This document shows, piece by piece, positions 27,359 through 36,247 of a DNA stretch of 64,000 nucleotides. The translations under genes were made by a program, and so were the position numbers. The notes below the pieces were generated by a model. It was given only the letters and a program-made list of their open reading frames with translations. It searched no databases and was not told where the DNA came from. This DNA is from Catenovulum sediminis. Lineage in GTDB: Bacteria > Pseudomonadota > Gammaproteobacteria > Enterobacterales > Alteromonadaceae. The number at the start of each line of letters is the position of its first letter. Position 1 is the stretch's first letter. The stretch lies in the NCBI RefSeq assembly GCF_040270295.1, contig NZ_JBELOE010000259.1; one strand, 5' to 3'.

Positions 27359-28168
27359 ATGGCGCATTATTTTGTCGGTGATATTCAGGGATGTTATGAA
27401 GAGTTAATGCGTCTGTTAGATCGCATTAACTTCGACCCTACTGAAGATAAACTCTGTCCCGTCGGCGATTTAGTTGCCCGCGGACCTGACTCAGATAAAG
27501 TCGCTAAATTGATGTTGGAGATGCAGGATTCAGTGGAGGTGGTCTTGGGTAACCATGACTTACACTTTCTATCTGTTTATCACAACTTATTCACCGCCAA
27601 AAAAAATGATAAATTAGAGGCTTTGTTAAACGCTGACTTTGTAGATAATTATGTCAATTGGCTAAAAAGACAGCCTTTGTTTCGGCTTTATGACAAGCTT
27701 AATATCATCGTCAGTCATGCTGGCATGCATCCTCATGTCAGTTTGCACAAACATTTAGAATTGGCGGACTTCGCTCAGCAGAAAATCGCTGGTGAAAAAA
27801 GTAAAAAATGGCTAAAGACCATGTATGGCGACAAGGTCAGCACTTGGCAGCCAGGGTTGACAAAAGAAGAAGAGTTTAAAGCGATTATTAATATCGCCAC
27901 CCGAATGCGTTATATCAAAGATAATGGTGAATTAGATTTTAAACAAAAAAACTCACCGCAAGAAACGCCTTATTTAACACCTTGGTTTAATGTCACACCG
28001 CAACATCCAAAAGCTTATAAAATGGTATTCGGCCATTGGGCATCATTGATGGGGCAAACACATAATCCGCAGTTTAAGGCGCTCGATACAGGTTGTGTAT
28101 GGGGTAACCACATGACTATGTATGTCGCTGAAAGTGATGAAATTTTTATTCAGCCTTCAATCAATTAG
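27359..28168 (+). CDS. apaH: Diadenosine tetraphosphatase (symmetrical)
   Basis: ApaH hydrolyses Ap4A to two ADP and removes Np4 caps from RNA. The 269-aa phosphoprotein-phosphatase-fold enzyme has the metal motifs GDIQGCYEEL, GDLVARGPDS and LGNHDLHFLS. It is the last gene of the lptD string, and its stop is 2 bp from the end of the convergent GH13 gene. Confidence 0.95.
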   Translation: MAHYFVGDIQGCYEELMRLLDRINFDPTEDKLCPVGDLVARGPDSDKVAKLMLEMQDSVEVVLGNHDLHFLSVYHNLFTAKKNDKLEALLNADFVDNYVNWLKRQPLFRLYDKLNIIVSHAGMHPHVSLHKHLELADFAQQKIAGEKSKKWLKTMYGDKVSTWQPGLTKEEEFKAIINIATRMRYIKDNGELDFKQKNSPQETPYLTPWFNVTPQHPKAYKMVFGHWASLMGQTHNPQFKALDTGCVWGNHMTMYVAESDEIFIQPSIN

Positions 28169-28170
28169 CA

Positions 28171-29790
28171 TTACATTAACTCAATGAATAGCGCCGACAT
28201 CGCAGATAGTTTTAGCTGGCGACCTTGCTGCAAATATAAACCGAGTGAAAAGCTATTTTTTTCATTCAGTTTAGCTTTAACCGGCAATTGGAAATCACTT
28301 TTCTGCTCGGTTAGATTAAAGATGCACAGTATACTTTGGTTTGCGCTTTTTCGGACAAAACTTAAGATAGATTCGTTGGCGGCTAGATGGGTCATTTGTC
28401 CTTCTAATAAGGCCTCCTGCTTTTTGCGCCATTGCAATAAACGCTTGCAATAGTTTAGCATGGACTCAGCATCTTGCTGTTGTATTGAAACCGCAAGTGG
28501 CAGATGGGATTCTGCAAGTGGAAGCCAAGGTTTGATTTCGCTAAATCCGGCGTATTGATTTTCGTTCCAAGGAATTGGTGTACGGCAGCCATCACGCCCT
28601 TTAAATCTTGGCCAAAAACGAATGCCATAAGGATCACATAAATCTAGATATTCAATATCCGCTTCAGGCAGCGCCAGCTCGTCTCCTTGGTATAAACAAA
28701 CAGAACCCCGCAACGCAAACAAGATGCTGTGGTAAAGCTTGCTATGTAGTATGTTTGCATCTTTACCCCCCCAGCGATTTCTGACTCTTACCACATCATG
28801 ATTGCCAATGGCCCAGCAAGGCCAACCACCGGTGATGTTTTTATCAACGTTACTGACAACCTTGGCAAGGTATTGCGCATTAAATTCATCCGTCAGCAGC
28901 TCAAAATTATAAGCCAGATGTAGCCTTTTATTGCTGTAGGTGTACTCCGACATTGTTTCTATTGAGTCTTCCGCTGAGATCTCACCTAAAGCGACAGATC
29001 CTGGGTACTGATTGAGTAATTCCCTAAGCTCTTCTATAAATGCGATATTTTCCGGTCGAGTGTTGTCGTAATAATGATATTGATAGGCATAAGGGTTGTC
29101 TTTAGAAAAGCCTCTACCTTTTCTATGGTGTTTTTGTTTAGCTGGATTAGATGTTAAAAGTGCATCGTGGAAACAAAAGTTAATGGCATCAAATCTAAAG
29201 CCATCAACACCGAGTTTTAACCAATATTCAGTTTCTGCCAGCATTTGTGCTCGAACTGATGGATTATGAAAATTAAGGCTGGGCTGGCTTTTTAAAAAAT
29301 GATGTAAATAATACTGTTCGCGATTAGAATCCCATTCCCACGCGCTGCCGCCGAAAATAGACAACCAGTTATTGGGCGGTGTGCCATCTTCTTTCGCATC
29401 AACCCAAACATACCAGTCACTTTTATCATTGCTTGTATCTTGCCTACTTTGCATAAACCAAGGATGTTGGTCAGAGGTATGGCACAGTACCATATCCATT
29501 AAAACCTTAAGGCCTAATTTGTGGGCGGCATAAATCAATTGATGCACATCTTCAACACGACCAAATATAGGATCAACTTGGCGGTAATCACTTATATCAT
29601 AACCATAATCTTTCATCGGTGATTTAAAGAAAGGCGATATCCAGATAGCATCAACGCCTAAATCTGCAATATAGGGTAGCTTTTGAATAATCCCTTGTAG
29701 GTCTCCAATACCATCTTGGTTACTGTCGTAAAAGCTTCTAGGGTAAACCTGATATACGACGGCCCCACGCCACCAACCTGCTTGATTCAT
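28171..29790 (-). CDS. GH13 alpha-glucosidase (subfamily 23-like)
   Basis: A 539-aa retaining alpha-glucosidase of family GH13, with no signal peptide and so cytoplasmic. Conserved regions are VVYQVYPRSFYDSNQDGIGD, DMVLCHTS, the nucleophile Asp in DGFRFDAINF, the acid/base Glu in ALGEISAE and IGNHDVVR. The overall layout looks like GH13_23 alpha-glucosidases of marine bacteria that cleave maltose and short oligosaccharides. Alternatives are oligo-1,6-glucosidase or a transglucosylating enzyme. It is divergent from the TonB receptor, and a palindromic operator (29881-29900) lies 91 bp before its start. It would finish breakdown of imported maltodextrins. Confidence 0.88.
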   Translation of the reverse strand: MNQAGWWRGAVVYQVYPRSFYDSNQDGIGDLQGIIQKLPYIADLGVDAIWISPFFKSPMKDYGYDISDYRQVDPIFGRVEDVHQLIYAAHKLGLKVLMDMVLCHTSDQHPWFMQSRQDTSNDKSDWYVWVDAKEDGTPPNNWLSIFGGSAWEWDSNREQYYLHHFLKSQPSLNFHNPSVRAQMLAETEYWLKLGVDGFRFDAINFCFHDALLTSNPAKQKHHRKGRGFSKDNPYAYQYHYYDNTRPENIAFIEELRELLNQYPGSVALGEISAEDSIETMSEYTYSNKRLHLAYNFELLTDEFNAQYLAKVVSNVDKNITGGWPCWAIGNHDVVRVRNRWGGKDANILHSKLYHSILFALRGSVCLYQGDELALPEADIEYLDLCDPYGIRFWPRFKGRDGCRTPIPWNENQYAGFSEIKPWLPLAESHLPLAVSIQQQDAESMLNYCKRLLQWRKKQEALLEGQMTHLAANESILSFVRKSANQSILCIFNLTEQKSDFQLPVKAKLNEKNSFSLGLYLQQGRQLKLSAMSALFIELM

Positions 29791-29880
29791 ATTGTTAACA
29801 ACCTTTTAAATAGACAGTTTTTTGCATCAATGACTTAACATAATTGCAGCATAGTCGAGCTTGCTAGTTTGCAGCAATGT

Positions 29881-29900
29881 TTATGCATACGTATGCATAA
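29881..29900. promoter_or_regulatory. ATACGTAT operator 1 (LacI-family-like)
   Basis: A perfect 20-bp palindrome, TTATGCATACGTATGCATAA. The central CG and TG(N)...(N)CA flanks resemble LacI-family operators. It lies 91 bp before the GH13 start and about 310 bp before the TonB receptor. Three more copies of its core occur in the locus. Confidence 0.8.
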
Positions 29901-30058
29901 TGTCTGTTTTTTTAACAGAATTGATGTTTTTATCCGAAATTTGAATTTTTCATGTTTGGTTAACTTACTGATATTTAATATATAAATTTAAATTTTTAGA
30001 AAAAGTCTAATGAATGTTTCTGTGGTTTTACTGTAAATGACTTGTAAATGCATATTTA

Positions 30059-30072
30059 TGAATACGTATGCA
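30059..30072. promoter_or_regulatory. ATACGTAT operator 2 (LacI-family-like)
   Basis: TGAATACGTATGCA, 141 bp before the TonB receptor start. It matches the core of the perfect palindrome at 29881-29900 with one mismatch in the left arm. Confidence 0.75.
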
Positions 30073-30113
30073 AATGTTTGTTGTATTTGCTTTATTAAGA
30101 CTAATATTCAGTC

Positions 30114-30141
30114 AATGCACTGTAACCAGTGTGCATTTTTT
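30114..30141 (+). terminator. Terminator-like hairpin in the TonB receptor leader
   Basis: AATGCAC (30114-30120) pairs with GTGCATT (30131-30137), and the T-run continues to 30141. The loop holds an alternative ACTG/CAGT pairing. It lies 72 nt upstream of the receptor start and downstream of operator 2, so it could act as an attenuator or merely shape the leader. Stem stability is moderate. Confidence 0.4.
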
Positions 30142-30212
30142 AGTCACGGTTTTGACCCAAGTGGTTATCAAACACAACAAAAGTTGCCCTAAGACGGCAA
30201 GGGGATATACAC

Positions 30213-33077
30213 ATGAAACAATTTAAGCCAAGTTTGTTAACGTTAGCGTTGGCAACCACCGGATTAGTATCAGGTTATTCATACGCAGCTGAAGAAAGTG
30301 CGGATACAACTGAAGTAGAAGAGGTTATACGCGTTACAGGTATTCGCGGTAGTCTTATGCGAGCGCAGGCTGTCAAAATGGACAGCACTTCAGTCGTTGA
30401 AGCGATTTCAGCTGAAGACATTGGTAAATTACCAGATTCATCTATCGCAGAGTCGCTAGCGCGATTACCCGGTTTAGCTGGTGAGCGTAGAGCTGGCCGT
30501 ACAAGTGGTATTTCAGTACGTGGTTTTAGGGAAGATTACTTAGGCACAACCATGAATGGTCGTGAATTGCTCGGTATGGGGGATAACCGTGGTGTTGAAT
30601 ATGATTTGTACCCATCAGAGATTATGAGTGGTGTACAAGTATACAAAACCATGGATGCTAGTTTAACGACGCAAGGCATTGGTGGTGTTGTTGATATGCA
30701 AACGGTTAGACCATTAGCCTCGCAGGAATACGCGGCGATCAATGTAAACATTGAGCAAAATGGAATGGAATCTGGAAACCCAGATTTTGATGACCAAGGC
30801 CACCGCTTGGCTGCTAGTTTTGCAACAAAGTTTGCAGACGATACAGTTGGTTTAGCAGTAGCGATTGCCAGTACAGAATCACCTAGCCAAGAACAGCAGT
30901 TTAGAGGTTGGGGCTATGACCCTATTGATGCCAATGGCGATCCTTCGTTAGCAGACGGTGTTACGGTTCCTGACGGTGGGGCGGTTGTGTTAACTGGCCA
31001 TGATTCATATGTACGTTCTGCGGTATTGAAACGCGATACACTCTCTGCAGTATTACAATTTGCACCAACTGATGATTTAGAAGTGACATTGGATGCACTT
31101 TATATTGATTTCCAAGAAGATGAAGTCAAAAGAGGTATGGAAGAAGGTGGTGCTATCTGGGGTGTAGGTAGTGATTATACGATTAATAAAATCGAAGACG
31201 GCTTAGTAACAGAAGCTGTCCTTGGAAATAATGACAATGCGTTCAAATCTGTAATTAGAAATGATGCGAGCCAAAAGAAATCAGAGTTAACCACTTTTGC
31301 AGCAAACATTAAATACAATATCAGTGATAATTGGGATGCTGAGTTAGATTTTGCGACTAGTGAAGTAGATAAAACTCTCACTGATGTTGAGAGTTATTCA
31401 GGTGTTGGTCGCTCTGGGCACAAAGATCAGGGTCAAGGCACTATCCGAAAATTCGTAATGACGCCTGAAGGTGCGATGTTTAGTGATGTTGACGTGCCTA
31501 CTTTCAATTCAGCCGAAACAATACTAGCAGGTCCGCAAGCTTGGGGTGGTGGTATGGCTGGGTACAAAGATGACTTTGGCTCAAACACTACATTTGCTGC
31601 AGATCCGAATAGCCCGATTAATTATACAAACGCCCAAGATGGTTTTGTTAACCAACCAATCTTTCATGAAGAGTTGGATAGCCTGCGTTTAGATTTAACA
31701 GGGGCTTTAGATTTTGGCATTATTACTACTGTGAAGGCCGGCGTTCGATTCAGCGACAGAAGTAAATCGAAGGACAACGGAGGGGCGTATCTAACTTCTA
31801 AAGCATTCCCTGATCAAGGTGAAATTCCAGAAGAGTATATTGTTGGTACTGCAAACCTAGATTTTATTGGTATCGGCGATTTTGTAGCTTACGATAGTTT
31901 AAGCATGTTTGAATCAGGCGCTTATGACTCTGTTGGTGCGGCAAGCGTTCAAGCTGACCGTAAAGGTGATACTTACACAATAGATGAAAAAGTCACTCAG
32001 CTTTATGTTAAATTTGATGTTGATGCTGACTTAGGTGATGTCTATATGCGTGGTAACTTTGGCGTACAGTATGTAGGCACAGATTTAACGTCGCATGGCT
32101 TTTTCTCTCGAATTAAAGATGAAAAAGGGCTCGTGTTAGCAGATCCGATTAGTAAAGAAGTTGATTATTCACATATATTACCTAGTGCAACCTTTAACTT
32201 TGAGTTTTTAGATAATCACATGATTCGTACTTCGATTTCTAAAACAATGAGTCGTCCTCGAATAGATGACTTACGTGTTAGTAAAAGTGTGAATATTGAT
32301 TTTAACCCAGGTCGTTGGTCTAGCACCAGTGCAGCATTTAGTCCTTGGAGTGCGTCTGGCGGTAATCCTGATTTAAGACCATACGAAGCTAAACAATTTG
32401 ATTTGTCTTATGACTGGTATTTTGCTGATGACGGTTTCTTCTCAATTGCTTACTTCTATAAGCATTTAACAAACTGGCATCGTAATGACAATATTGAAAC
32501 GGACTTTTCATCTGTTTATATACCGAGTTATCACCAGTTAGGTGGTGAAGCACCTGGAACATTACTGGGCTTTACTGACGCTAAAACAGATGGGCTTAAA
32601 GGGTATGTTAGTGGTTATGAAGCACAATTAAGCTTACCATTGCATATATTGACTGACGCTTTAGATGGCTTTGGTGTAGTGTTAAGTGCCGCGTTTAACG
32701 ACGGTGGATTGAATGATGGTACAGCCGTACCAGGTTTATCGGATGAAAGTTATCAGGTTACTACTTATTATGAGAATTCTGGTTTTGAAATCAGACTTTC
32801 TGGTCGTAAACGAGATCAGTTCTTAACCGAAACTCGTGGTTTAAGTTTAGCCTTAGAAGAGACTGTAGATCCAGGTTCTGAGTTATGGGATGCTCAAATC
32901 GCTTATAACTTCAGTGAGTCTGGCATTGATGCGCTAGAGGGTTTAACAGTGTCGTTACAAGCTCAAAATATTACAGACGAAGAGACCGTTAAATTGAAAA
33001 ATGGTGATCCTAGATTGGTTACTGAATATCAAACCTTTGGTGCTAACTACTTGCTAGGTATTAACTACAAATTCTAA
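30213..33077 (+). CDS. TonB-dependent receptor (Caulobacter/Xanthomonas-type, TIGR01782-like)
   Basis: Outer-membrane active transporter of 954 aa. It has a signal peptide (about 1-25), a TonB-box-like stretch (EEVIRVTGIRGSL), a plug domain (about 50-170, with ISVRGFREDYLGTTMNGR) and a 22-strand barrel ending in YLLGINYKF. The architecture is that of the receptors used by marine and plant-associated proteobacteria for oligosaccharides. With an alpha-glucosidase, a debranching-type glycosidase and a pullulanase around it, the likely ligand is maltodextrin; this is inference. Good ribosome site (AAGGGG) before the ATG. It is followed by its own terminator. Confidence 0.93.
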   Translation: MKQFKPSLLTLALATTGLVSGYSYAAEESADTTEVEEVIRVTGIRGSLMRAQAVKMDSTSVVEAISAEDIGKLPDSSIAESLARLPGLAGERRAGRTSGISVRGFREDYLGTTMNGRELLGMGDNRGVEYDLYPSEIMSGVQVYKTMDASLTTQGIGGVVDMQTVRPLASQEYAAINVNIEQNGMESGNPDFDDQGHRLAASFATKFADDTVGLAVAIASTESPSQEQQFRGWGYDPIDANGDPSLADGVTVPDGGAVVLTGHDSYVRSAVLKRDTLSAVLQFAPTDDLEVTLDALYIDFQEDEVKRGMEEGGAIWGVGSDYTINKIEDGLVTEAVLGNNDNAFKSVIRNDASQKKSELTTFAANIKYNISDNWDAELDFATSEVDKTLTDVESYSGVGRSGHKDQGQGTIRKFVMTPEGAMFSDVDVPTFNSAETILAGPQAWGGGMAGYKDDFGSNTTFAADPNSPINYTNAQDGFVNQPIFHEELDSLRLDLTGALDFGIITTVKAGVRFSDRSKSKDNGGAYLTSKAFPDQGEIPEEYIVGTANLDFIGIGDFVAYDSLSMFESGAYDSVGAASVQADRKGDTYTIDEKVTQLYVKFDVDADLGDVYMRGNFGVQYVGTDLTSHGFFSRIKDEKGLVLADPISKEVDYSHILPSATFNFEFLDNHMIRTSISKTMSRPRIDDLRVSKSVNIDFNPGRWSSTSAAFSPWSASGGNPDLRPYEAKQFDLSYDWYFADDGFFSIAYFYKHLTNWHRNDNIETDFSSVYIPSYHQLGGEAPGTLLGFTDAKTDGLKGYVSGYEAQLSLPLHILTDALDGFGVVLSAAFNDGGLNDGTAVPGLSDESYQVTTYYENSGFEIRLSGRKRDQFLTETRGLSLALEETVDPGSELWDAQIAYNFSESGIDALEGLTVSLQAQNITDEETVKLKNGDPRLVTEYQTFGANYLLGINYKF

Positions 33078-33102
33078 TATTTGTGGTCAGTAACAAAAAC
33101 GC

Positions 33103-33138
33103 AAAAACCCTGCTAGCATGCTAGTAGGGTTTTTTTTT
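33103..33138 (+). terminator. Rho-independent terminator after the TonB receptor
   Basis: A 14-bp stem (33103-33116 with 33121-33134, one G-T pair) and a CATG loop run into a stretch of nine T. It lies between the receptor and the first halogenase, so the halogenases are either read through or have their own weak promoter. Confidence 0.88.
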
Positions 33139-33154
33139 AAGCGGAATTATAGTG

Positions 33155-34645
33155 ATGAATAAAAATATAAAAAAAGTTGTTGTCGTGGGTGGCGGCACAT
33201 CTGGTTGGATGTCTGCTGCTTTGCTTAAAAAAGTGCTGGGTAATGTTGTTGATATTGAGCTAGTCGAGTCAGATTCAATAGGAATTGTCGGTGTGGGTGA
33301 AGCTACTATACCGCCCATTCAGCATGTTAACGAAGTGCTTGGCATTAATGAAGCCGAATTTATGCGGGAAACCAAGGCCACCATCAAGCTTGCGATAAAA
33401 TTTGAAAACTGGCGTGTCAAAGGTGAGGACTATTTTCATACTTTTAGTGCGCCAGGCAAAAGTCTAGCTTTTTGTCATTTTCATCACCTTTGGGTTCGTG
33501 CTAACCAGCTTGGCATGGACAATGACCTATGGCAGCACGATATTAATTACCATGCATGTCTAGAAGGAAAATTTGCTAAGCTGCAAGTCAAAGACCCATT
33601 GTTTGAAGTTAAATACGCATATCATTTTGACTCTGGTTTATATGGTCAATATTTAAGAAAAATCAGTGAAAAAATGGGAGTCAAACGAACAGAAGGTTTC
33701 ATTGAAGAGGTTAATTTGAACCCAGCGAATGGCCATGTTCAGTCTTTGTCGTTAAAAGGTGGCGGTACAATTGAAGGCGACCTTTTTATTGATTGTTCCG
33801 GCTTCAGAGGTTTGTTAATTAACCAGAAACTTGGCACAGGGTTTGATGATTGGAGCCATTGGTTACCTTGCGACAGAGCGATTGCAGTGCCTTCGGAAAG
33901 ACATGAAAAAACCGCGCCCTATACGCGTTCTATTGCACATGAAGCAGGCTGGCAGTGGCGTATTCCGCTACAGCACAGAAATGGCAATGGTTTAGTTTAC
34001 AGTAGTCGTTATTATAGTGATGATGAAGCGCAACATATTCTGTTAAATAATTTAGATACAAAAGCTCTGGGCGAGCCGAAACTGATCAAATTTAAAACCG
34101 GACGCACACGCAAACAGTGGAATAAAAATGTGGTAGCGGTTGGCTTATCTAGTGGCTTTTTAGAACCTTTGGAGTCAACCAGCATTTATCTAGTGCAAGC
34201 GGCAGTTGTGCGTTTGTTGAAATTTTTCCCGCACGCAGGAATTGATGACACCCAAGTAGCTGAATATAACCGTCAATCTAAACTGGAGTATGAGTTAATT
34301 CGCGATTTTATTATATTGCACTACTATGTTACGGACAGAGACGATAGTCAGTTTTGGCGAGACATGCAAAATTTAGAAGTGCCCAAACGTTTGCAGGACA
34401 AAATTGATCTATTTAAAGCAAATGGCACTATCACGCATGAAGATTTGGATATTTTTTGGGAAGCTTCCTGGGTGCAGGTCATGTTGGGGCAAGGACTCAA
34501 GCCTAACGATTATCACCCTCTGGCAAATCAGTTTTCACAAGACAAGTTGCAAGAAATATTAAGCAATATGAAAAAAGCTAAATATGCACCGGTTGCCCAA
34601 ATGCCTGAGCATGACCAGTTTATTAAAATGTTTTGTGGTGGCTAA
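33155..34645 (+). CDS. Flavin-dependent tryptophan halogenase family protein 1
   Basis: FAD-dependent halogenase-family protein of 496 aa. It has the FAD-binding GGGTSGW (12-18), the catalytic Lys expected near position 79 (K78 in ATIK), the halogenase signature WQWRIP (267-272) and SGFLEPLES with Glu338. All residues needed for HOCl/HOBr formation and transfer are therefore in place. The family halogenates indoles or tryptophan with reduced flavin from a separate reductase. The closest characterised relatives in similar TonB-receptor loci (Xanthomonas, Brevundimonas) prefer bromide and free indoles; that comparison is from memory. It starts at ATG 33155 and is 1 bp from the second halogenase. 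Confidence 0.87.
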   Translation: MNKNIKKVVVVGGGTSGWMSAALLKKVLGNVVDIELVESDSIGIVGVGEATIPPIQHVNEVLGINEAEFMRETKATIKLAIKFENWRVKGEDYFHTFSAPGKSLAFCHFHHLWVRANQLGMDNDLWQHDINYHACLEGKFAKLQVKDPLFEVKYAYHFDSGLYGQYLRKISEKMGVKRTEGFIEEVNLNPANGHVQSLSLKGGGTIEGDLFIDCSGFRGLLINQKLGTGFDDWSHWLPCDRAIAVPSERHEKTAPYTRSIAHEAGWQWRIPLQHRNGNGLVYSSRYYSDDEAQHILLNNLDTKALGEPKLIKFKTGRTRKQWNKNVVAVGLSSGFLEPLESTSIYLVQAAVVRLLKFFPHAGIDDTQVAEYNRQSKLEYELIRDFIILHYYVTDRDDSQFWRDMQNLEVPKRLQDKIDLFKANGTITHEDLDIFWEASWVQVMLGQGLKPNDYHPLANQFSQDKLQEILSNMKKAKYAPVAQMPEHDQFIKMFCGG

Positions 34646-34646
34646 C

Positions 34647-36152
34647 ATGGTACAGGCTAAAAATATTGTCATTCTTGGCGGTGGCACGGCTGGTTGGATG
34701 GCCGCAAATCTACTGATAAAAAAATGGTCAGATTTAGGGGGCACAGTCAGTTTAATCGAATCACCAGAAATTGGTATTGTTGGGGTGGGGGAAGGCTCTA
34801 CACCAACACTGAAACGCTTTTTTGAAATAATTGATGTGGCAGAGTCTGACTGGATGTCAGAATGTAATGCGACCTATAAGGTCGATATTAAATTCGCTAA
34901 CTGGAGCCCTGAATCTGGCATTTCTCAATATTCGCATCCTTTCGTGTCGCAGGTGGATACTTTTACCCGACGCGCTTTTGAAGTCAATTGCCGAACCAGA
35001 AGATTGGGACTGGATGTAAACACCCGGCCCTCTGATTTTTTTATTAATGGTGTTTTGGCCTCGCAAAACAAAGCGCCCGTCACACCAGAAAATTTTCCGT
35101 TTAGAATGGAATATGGCTATCACTTTGATTCGCATCTGTTAGGGCAATTTTTAAAACGTTTAGCAATTTCGCGTGGTGTGAAACATGTCAGTGACAAAAT
35201 CACCTCAGTTGAACAAAAGACCAATGGTGATATTGCCCGTTTAACGGGCGAAAATGGCCAGAAATATGAAGGCGATTTTTTTATTGATTGTAGTGGTTTC
35301 GCTGCAGTTTTAATGCAAAAAACACTTAATGTACCTTTTCAGTCGTTTAAAGATAATTTGTTCAATGATTCTGCTGTGGTGATGCCAACCTCACATGACG
35401 CTCAAAGCTTGCACAATATCCCGGTATATACGCAAGCAGATGCTTTGTCTAACGGGTGGTGTTGGAACATTCCATTAACCAATAGGTTTGGTAATGGCTA
35501 TGTTTACAGTTCTGACTTTATCTCAGATGAACAGGCAGAAATTGAATTTAGAAAACATTTGAACATGTTAGAGAGTGAGGTGGAATGTCGACACCTTAAA
35601 ATGCGAGTAGGGCAACTGAATAAACACTGGCAGAATAATTGTTTGGCGGTCGGTTTGTCTCAGGGATTTATAGAGCCTTTAGAGGCAACCGCCTTGCATT
35701 TGGTGCAAATAGCAATTGAATTGTTTATTTTAAAATATCAAGAAGGTCACTTTTCAAATGCATTGCAAGCCGAATATAATTCGAAAATGCATGAGCGATA
35801 TGAGCGCGTGCGAGATTATATTGTTGCTCACTACAAACTGAATACGCGTTGCGATTCTGAATACTGGCGCGCAAATCGAGAGAATATGCAGCTATCTAAT
35901 TCTTTGCGGCACATACTTGATGTTTGGTACCGACAAGAAGATTTAACAAAGGAAATTAACCGGCAAGGTATCGAAAATCACTTTAGCTCTATGTCTTGGC
36001 ATTGTTTGTTGGCAGGGTATGGTGTTTTTCCGGCTTTAGCTGAAAACCAACCCGGGCAAGGTGATTTGTACAAAGAGCAAAATATAGAATCATTTTTGCA
36101 TGGTTGTGCGCTTAACTTTGCTTCACATCAAACACATTTAACTCAAGGTTGA
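34647..36152 (+). CDS. Flavin-dependent tryptophan halogenase family protein 2
   Basis: Second halogenase-family protein (501 aa), a distant paralogue of the one ending 1 bp upstream. It keeps GGGTAGW (11-17), Lys78 in ATYK, a WCWNIP signature (271-276) and GFIEPLEA. Substrate-facing regions, such as the stretch around residues 90-150, differ strongly from protein 1, so the pair probably have different substrates. I chose the ATG at 34647; the longer open frame from 34584 lies inside the first gene. No flavin reductase gene is nearby. Confidence 0.87.
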   Translation: MVQAKNIVILGGGTAGWMAANLLIKKWSDLGGTVSLIESPEIGIVGVGEGSTPTLKRFFEIIDVAESDWMSECNATYKVDIKFANWSPESGISQYSHPFVSQVDTFTRRAFEVNCRTRRLGLDVNTRPSDFFINGVLASQNKAPVTPENFPFRMEYGYHFDSHLLGQFLKRLAISRGVKHVSDKITSVEQKTNGDIARLTGENGQKYEGDFFIDCSGFAAVLMQKTLNVPFQSFKDNLFNDSAVVMPTSHDAQSLHNIPVYTQADALSNGWCWNIPLTNRFGNGYVYSSDFISDEQAEIEFRKHLNMLESEVECRHLKMRVGQLNKHWQNNCLAVGLSQGFIEPLEATALHLVQIAIELFILKYQEGHFSNALQAEYNSKMHERYERVRDYIVAHYKLNTRCDSEYWRANRENMQLSNSLRHILDVWYRQEDLTKEINRQGIENHFSSMSWHCLLAGYGVFPALAENQPGQGDLYKEQNIESFLHGCALNFASHQTHLTQG

Positions 36153-36188
36153 TAAGGGACTGTCAATACACTGCCAATACACTGACAA

Positions 36189-36220
36189 GACACAAGCTGC
36201 TAGTTTTAGCTGCTTGTGTC
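36189..36220. other. Hairpin between convergent genes
   Basis: GACACAAGC (36189-36197) pairs with GCTTGTGTC (36212-36220), and an inner GCTA/TAGC pairing leaves single T-T mismatches. It lies between the second halogenase and the convergent peptidase gene. There is no T-run on either side, so it is not a classical intrinsic terminator; it may stabilise both 3' ends. Confidence 0.5.
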
Positions 36221-36247
36221 TGCCTGCCGTTGCTGTCGTTAGATTAT

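Larger units (their letters stand above)
29791..30212. other. Divergent regulatory region, GH13 gene / TonB receptor
   Basis: No gene is seen in these 422 bp. It carries two ATACGTAT-centred operators (29881-29900 and 30059-30072), AT-rich promoter DNA, and a terminator-like hairpin in the receptor leader (30114-30141). Confidence 0.75.
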
